Shown here: in pieces, positions 61,103-64,000 of the stretch
Layout of the letters: each line of letters starts with the position of its first letter
Numbering within the stretch: position 1 is the first letter of the stretch
Assembly (NCBI RefSeq): GCF_003703975.1
Contig: NZ_QTJY01000011.1
Span: forward strand, 62,001-126,000
Source: Larkinella soli
GTDB taxonomy: Bacteria; Bacteroidota; Bacteroidia; Cytophagales; Spirosomataceae
Direction: 5' to 3'
Length of the DNA stretch: 64,000 nucleotides
Notes under the pieces: model-generated
Seen by the model: only the letters and a program-made list of their open reading frames with translations
Told to the model about the DNA's origin: nothing
The model's database searches: none
Program-made: the position numbers and the translations under genes

Positions 61103-61834
61103 ATGCACCTCGGCTTGCTTGTTAGTCTGCTCAGTCTTCTGGTTGGGCTTTGGTCGGAAAATCAGGTTCACGACCAGAAAAGGCCGGAGAGTGCCCTCAT
61201 GGAGTCTGATACGGACGCAACAGGGATTTTGCTCCAGCACCGATTTAAATACATTAAGGGGGATGCGAAACGATCTGCGGCTTTAGAGGAGGAGCAAAAA
61301 CGGTTTTTAAGGCAATATGGACTGCCTACCGGCGCTTTTGCCCGCCTGGAAGATCATCGGATGAGGGAACTGGACCGGCTTTATTCGCTAACACTTAAAA
61401 AGCTGGAGAACCACCCTTACCGCGACTTATACCGCCAGATCGGTGCCCAGGTTCTGGTTTTGTATTATTGCACCTCCTCCTCTGCTCAGGAAGCCTCTTT
61501 ACGGGGGCCGCACAACAAACTGATCATATACCTGAAAGAATTCAAGGCCGCCCAGGGTGTAAATCTCGGCCTGATCTATACCTGCTTTTCCAGGTTTCGA
61601 TACCACAATTCTCCTCAGGAGGTATGTAAACATCTAAAGGAATTCCTGCCGTATTGTGAACGCCTGCTGGCCGAAGAAAAGGCAAGCTTTATGGATACCT
61701 CGGAAAAGGCGGTTTTAGGCGCAAATGAGTCAGATAAATCCGTCTCAGAATTAATCAATATAACCCTGAACAGGGATCAGGACTATTTAAACAAACTCAG
61801 GACTATGGGGAGAGCGTTGAATTGTTCTAACTAA
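61103..61834 (+). CDS. Exported or membrane-anchored protein of unknown function
   Basis: 243 residues from the ATG at 61103 (an in-frame TTG at 61091 adds four). A hydrophobic N-terminus (MHLGLLVSLLSLLVGLWSEN) acts as a signal or anchor; the rest is mostly helical and charged (RFKYIKGDAKRSAALEEEQK, YSLTLKKLENHPYRDLYRQI) with several Cys residues. It follows the SymE-like gene by 37 nt and shares its lower GC, so it may belong to the same accessory patch. No family recognised. Confidence 0.65.
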   Translation: MHLGLLVSLLSLLVGLWSENQVHDQKRPESALMESDTDATGILLQHRFKYIKGDAKRSAALEEEQKRFLRQYGLPTGAFARLEDHRMRELDRLYSLTLKKLENHPYRDLYRQIGAQVLVLYYCTSSSAQEASLRGPHNKLIIYLKEFKAAQGVNLGLIYTCFSRFRYHNSPQEVCKHLKEFLPYCERLLAEEKASFMDTSEKAVLGANESDKSVSELINITLNRDQDYLNKLRTMGRALNCSN

Positions 61835-61947
61835 ATGCCGGCCTGACGGCACCGGTTTTTGTGGGATTTCCGGCCTTTCTGCCGGCTTCCGCCCAAATGC
61901 CGCAGAAATGCCGCCGGAAAACCGCAATGAGTTGTGGTTGAGAATCC

Positions 61948-61955
61948 TACCTTTG
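61948..61955 (+). promoter_or_regulatory. Putative -7 box of the membrane XRE gene
   Basis: TACCTTTG, exact TAnnTTTG match, about 15 nt of leader before the ATG at 61973. No convincing -33 element. Confidence 0.4.
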
Positions 61956-61972
61956 CTTCAAAACACACCGAC

Positions 61973-62575
61973 ATGGACACGCTCACAACAGCTGACAAAA
62001 TTCTCAACTACCGGAAACGCCAGGGCCTTTCGCAGGAAGAACTGGCCGACAAGGCTTCCATCAATCTCCGGACGCTGCAACGGATCGAACAGGGACAGAC
62101 CGAACCGCGTGGGCAAACGCTGCGCCTGCTCGCCGAGGCCCTCGGCGTCACGCCCGAGGAACTGGTCGAAGTTCGGGCGGAGGTTCGGAGAGATCAGGCC
62201 ACGCTTCAGATTCTCAACCTGTCGGCGCTGTCTTTCTGGCTCATTCCCTTCGGCAACCTGATCGCTCCGGCCCTGCTCTGGTGGCTGAAACGGGACTCGG
62301 TGGCCGAGGTGCGGGAGCTGGGCATCCGGATTCTGAATTTTCAGCTGACCTGGACCGTCCTCTGCTTCGCCTTCGTCGGAACGGCCCTGTTCCTGATCTT
62401 TTACCAGCCGCAGGGGATGAACCCCTTTCTTCCCTTCTACCTATTGGCCGGGGTGGGCGTCCTCTACGTAATCAATTCGGTGCTGATCCTTCTGGCCTCG
62501 GTCCAGTTGAGAAGGGGCCGGATGCCCCTGTTTTTAGCGGCACCGGCCCTTTTCCGGAAACCGGCCGCTTCCTGA
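61973..62575 (+). CDS. XRE regulator with C-terminal membrane helices
   Basis: 200 residues from the ATG at 61973. Residues about 5-62 form an HTH_3 domain (ILNYRKRQGLSQEELADKAS, INLRTLQRIEQGQTEPRGQT). The remaining part has three or four hydrophobic segments (LSALSFWLIPFGNLIAPALL, TWTVLCFAFVGTALFLIFYQ, YLLAGVGVLYVINSVLILLA). A DNA-binding XRE head on a small membrane domain is a recurring Bacteroidota architecture of unknown signal. Its promoter box lies just upstream. An upstream GTG at 61934 would add 13 residues and lies on that box. Confidence 0.88.
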   Translation: MDTLTTADKILNYRKRQGLSQEELADKASINLRTLQRIEQGQTEPRGQTLRLLAEALGVTPEELVEVRAEVRRDQATLQILNLSALSFWLIPFGNLIAPALLWWLKRDSVAEVRELGIRILNFQLTWTVLCFAFVGTALFLIFYQPQGMNPFLPFYLLAGVGVLYVINSVLILLASVQLRRGRMPLFLAAPALFRKPAAS

Positions 62576-62610
62576 TGTCCCGGCAGAGTTAGCATTTAAC
62601 CCATCTGTTT

Positions 62611-62641
62611 TTTGGGAATCGACCGTTTTTGGTTAGGTTTC
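62611..62641 (+). promoter_or_regulatory. Putative promoter of the GNAT gene
   Basis: TTTG (62611-62614), exactly 19 nt, then TAGGTTTC (62634-62641; one mismatch). The ATG at 62647 comes only 5 nt after the box, so the transcript would be nearly leaderless. Confidence 0.5.
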
Positions 62642-62646
62642 CCGCC

Positions 62647-63141
62647 ATGAAGACCCAACCTGAATTTCGTCCGGCTACCTCCTCCGACCACGATGCCCTC
62701 TGGGCCATTATTCACGAGGTCATCTCCGGGGGCGACACCTACGTTTTCGACCCGCAAACCCCCCGTGACCAGATGCTGGCCTACTGGTGCGGACCCGACA
62801 AACATACCTACGTCGCCACCCTCGACGGCCGAATCGTCGGCACGTTTATGCTGAAAGACAATCAACCCGGTTTGGGGTCGCACGTCGCCAACGCGGGCTA
62901 CATGGTCGCATCGGACGCCGGCGGTCGGGGCATCGGGCAGGCCATGTGCGCATTCTCCCTCGAAGAAGCCCGGCGGCTGGGCTACCGGTCCATGCAGTTC
63001 AACATCGTGGTCAGTACCAACGAGCGGGCCGTGCGGCTCTGGCGGAAAATGGGCTTTGAAATCATCGGGGAAATCCCCGAAGCCTTCCGGCACCGCAACC
63101 TGGGACTGGTGAGTGCTTATGTGATGTACCGGAAGCTTTGA
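62647..63141 (+). CDS. GNAT-family N-acetyltransferase
   Basis: 164 residues from the ATG at 62647; an upstream GTG at 62629 adds six residues and lies in the promoter. GNAT fold: helix 1 SDHDALWAIIHEVISGGDTY, strand VATLDGRIVGTFMLKDN, and the acetyl-CoA motif A around SDAGGRGIGQAMCAFSLEEA (Gly-rich R/QxxGxG/A), then the last helix with NERAVRLWRKMGFEIIGEIP. Transfers an acetyl group from acetyl-CoA to an unknown amine; RimJ/MarR-type substrate cannot be told. It converges with the DUF1080 gene. Confidence 0.92.
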   Translation: MKTQPEFRPATSSDHDALWAIIHEVISGGDTYVFDPQTPRDQMLAYWCGPDKHTYVATLDGRIVGTFMLKDNQPGLGSHVANAGYMVASDAGGRGIGQAMCAFSLEEARRLGYRSMQFNIVVSTNERAVRLWRKMGFEIIGEIPEAFRHRNLGLVSAYVMYRKL

Positions 63142-63154
63142 ACCACCCCCGGCC

Positions 63155-64000
63155 CTACCGATACCGGCAGCTTTCCCGGTCGTTCACCTTGTAATATGCC
63201 TTGTAATTCAGCGCCTTCCGGTCCATGCAGCCTTTCAGGTTCAGCAGTTCGACCTTTCGGAAATCGATGGCGTGGCTTTCCGACTGAAGGGCGATAAAGC
63301 CTTCCCGAAGCGGGGTATTGTCCTTTTTCATCCACTCCTCCGGATTGGCGACTTTGCCGGAAGCGAAGTCGTACTGCCTGCTGACATACCCTCCGCCGAC
63401 CTTCGGTTTTTCGTAGGTCAGGACGGTGTCGCCCTCGATGATGTGGTGAATGATGGAATCGCCCAGGACGACGGCCGTGACCGTAACCCACTGATCACCG
63501 TCGTAGGTTTTGGACTGCGAATCGATGCAGTGGGCCGGGTTTACCTTGCCGTTCATCTCCACGATGGTGCCGGGGGTGCAGAGATTGGCCGTATGACGGA
63601 CCCCCTTGCCCAGCCCGCCCAGCGTCTGGATTTCGAGCGAGATCGGAAAGTCCTGATCCCGGCCCAGACTCCGGGCCGACTGTGAGTGAATCATGACCCC
63701 GCTGTTGCGGACGTTCCAGTTGGCCCCGCCGGGCACCTGTTCCCCCAGAAACCGGTATTCGAACCGCAGGATGTAATAGGAAAACGGCTTTTCGTAGTAG
63801 ATATGGCCGTATTTGTTATCGAAAGTTTTGTACTGGTCGTAGGCGATGCGCAGCATGCCGTTCTCGACCCGGAAGGTATTTTTGTAGTTATCGTTCACCT
63901 CGTGGCCGGCAATCTTGATGTCCCAGCCCTTGAGGTCTTTGCCGTTGAACAACTGAACCCATTCCTCCTTTCCGGGATCGCTCTGGGCCAAAGCCGACAG
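63155..64000 (-). CDS. DUF1080 (3-keto-disaccharide hydrolase family) protein, 5' end beyond window
   Basis: Partial: about 281 residues are visible and the N-terminus runs off the window at 64000. The first visible residues LSALAQ look like the end of a signal peptide with cleavage before SDPGK. The DUF1080/PF06439 beta-sandwich fills most of the protein (LFNGKDLKGWDI, YYILRFEYRFLGEQVPGGAN, NSGVMIHSQSARSLGRDQDF, IVEMNGKVNPAHCID, GFIALQSESHAIDFRKVELL), and a C-terminal tail with Cys residues (GCMDRKALNYKAYYKVNDRE) follows. The family includes 3-keto-glycoside hydrolases; substrate unknown. A TTG at 63991 is not the true start. Confidence 0.88.
   Translation of the reverse strand: MSALAQSDPGKEEWVQLFNGKDLKGWDIKIAGHEVNDNYKNTFRVENGMLRIAYDQYKTFDNKYGHIYYEKPFSYYILRFEYRFLGEQVPGGANWNVRNSGVMIHSQSARSLGRDQDFPISLEIQTLGGLGKGVRHTANLCTPGTIVEMNGKVNPAHCIDSQSKTYDGDQWVTVTAVVLGDSIIHHIIEGDTVLTYEKPKVGGGYVSRQYDFASGKVANPEEWMKKDNTPLREGFIALQSESHAIDFRKVELLNLKGCMDRKALNYKAYYKVNDRESCRYR

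Noticed and set aside
1-64000. tRNA, rRNA, CRISPR array, insertion sequence or prophage
   Set aside because: Read for these on both strands; no cloverleaf-like CCA ends, regular spaced repeats, transposase motifs or phage genes were recognised. A tRNAscan/Infernal run would be needed to exclude small RNAs.

Overview
The window looks like a chromosomal stretch from a high-GC member of the Bacteroidota, most likely a Cytophagales/Spirosomaceae-type organism. The evidence is a protein with the gliding-motility-associated C-terminal sorting domain (type IX secretion), paired LytS/LytTR two-component systems, an ~800-residue FtsX/MacB-type permease, secreted TolB/amidohydrolase and DUF1080 proteins, start codons without Shine-Dalgarno sequences, and many copies of the Bacteroidota promoter (TTTG, about 19 nt, TAnnTTTG). 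No rRNA, tRNA, CRISPR array, insertion sequence or prophage was recognised. Genus-level assignment is inference only.

Layout. 0-5 kb: housekeeping and small genes (bifunctional nuclease, glutaminyl-tRNA synthetase, YihY membrane protein, Uma2 nuclease, cupin). 5-25 kb: signalling-rich region with two LytS/LytTR pairs, a 1,401-residue hybrid kinase with two kinase modules, a membrane-anchored LytTR regulator, two AraC-type regulators, a TetR repressor with a clear palindromic operator, and secreted hydrolases. 25-36 kb: general metabolism and stress (CocE/NonD hydrolase, NmrA-like protein, FtsX permease, OsmC, quinone oxidoreductase, CPA1 antiporter, class A beta-lactamase-like protein). 35-48 kb: exported proteins (TolB-amidohydrolase fusion, tandem lipoprotein pair, T9SS substrate, YdjC-type deacetylase, SASA esterase, acetylxylan-esterase-like hydrolase).

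48.3-57.5 kb is the most interesting part: a compact, apparently complete class I lanthipeptide operon. It encodes a 50-residue double-glycine precursor, a luciferase-like (LLM) flavin oxidoreductase, a LanC cyclase, a full-length single-chain LanB dehydratase, a C39-peptidase ABC exporter and an HlyD-type adaptor. The enzyme and export genes are joined by ATGA overlaps or gaps of 2-6 nt. A 14-bp GC-rich hairpin separates the precursor from the enzyme genes and may set their relative dosage. The logic is dehydration (LanB), ring closure (LanC), possible reduction of leftover dehydro-residues (LLM protein, inference), then leader removal and export (C39 ABC transporter plus HlyD). No outer-membrane TolC partner, LanD or LanFEG immunity genes lie in the window.

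57.6-64 kb: secreted RidA-like protein, GH36 alpha-galactosidase, a lower-GC patch with a small XRE regulator, a SymE-family toxin-like gene and an unknown protein, then a membrane XRE regulator, a GNAT acetyltransferase and a DUF1080 protein cut by the window end.
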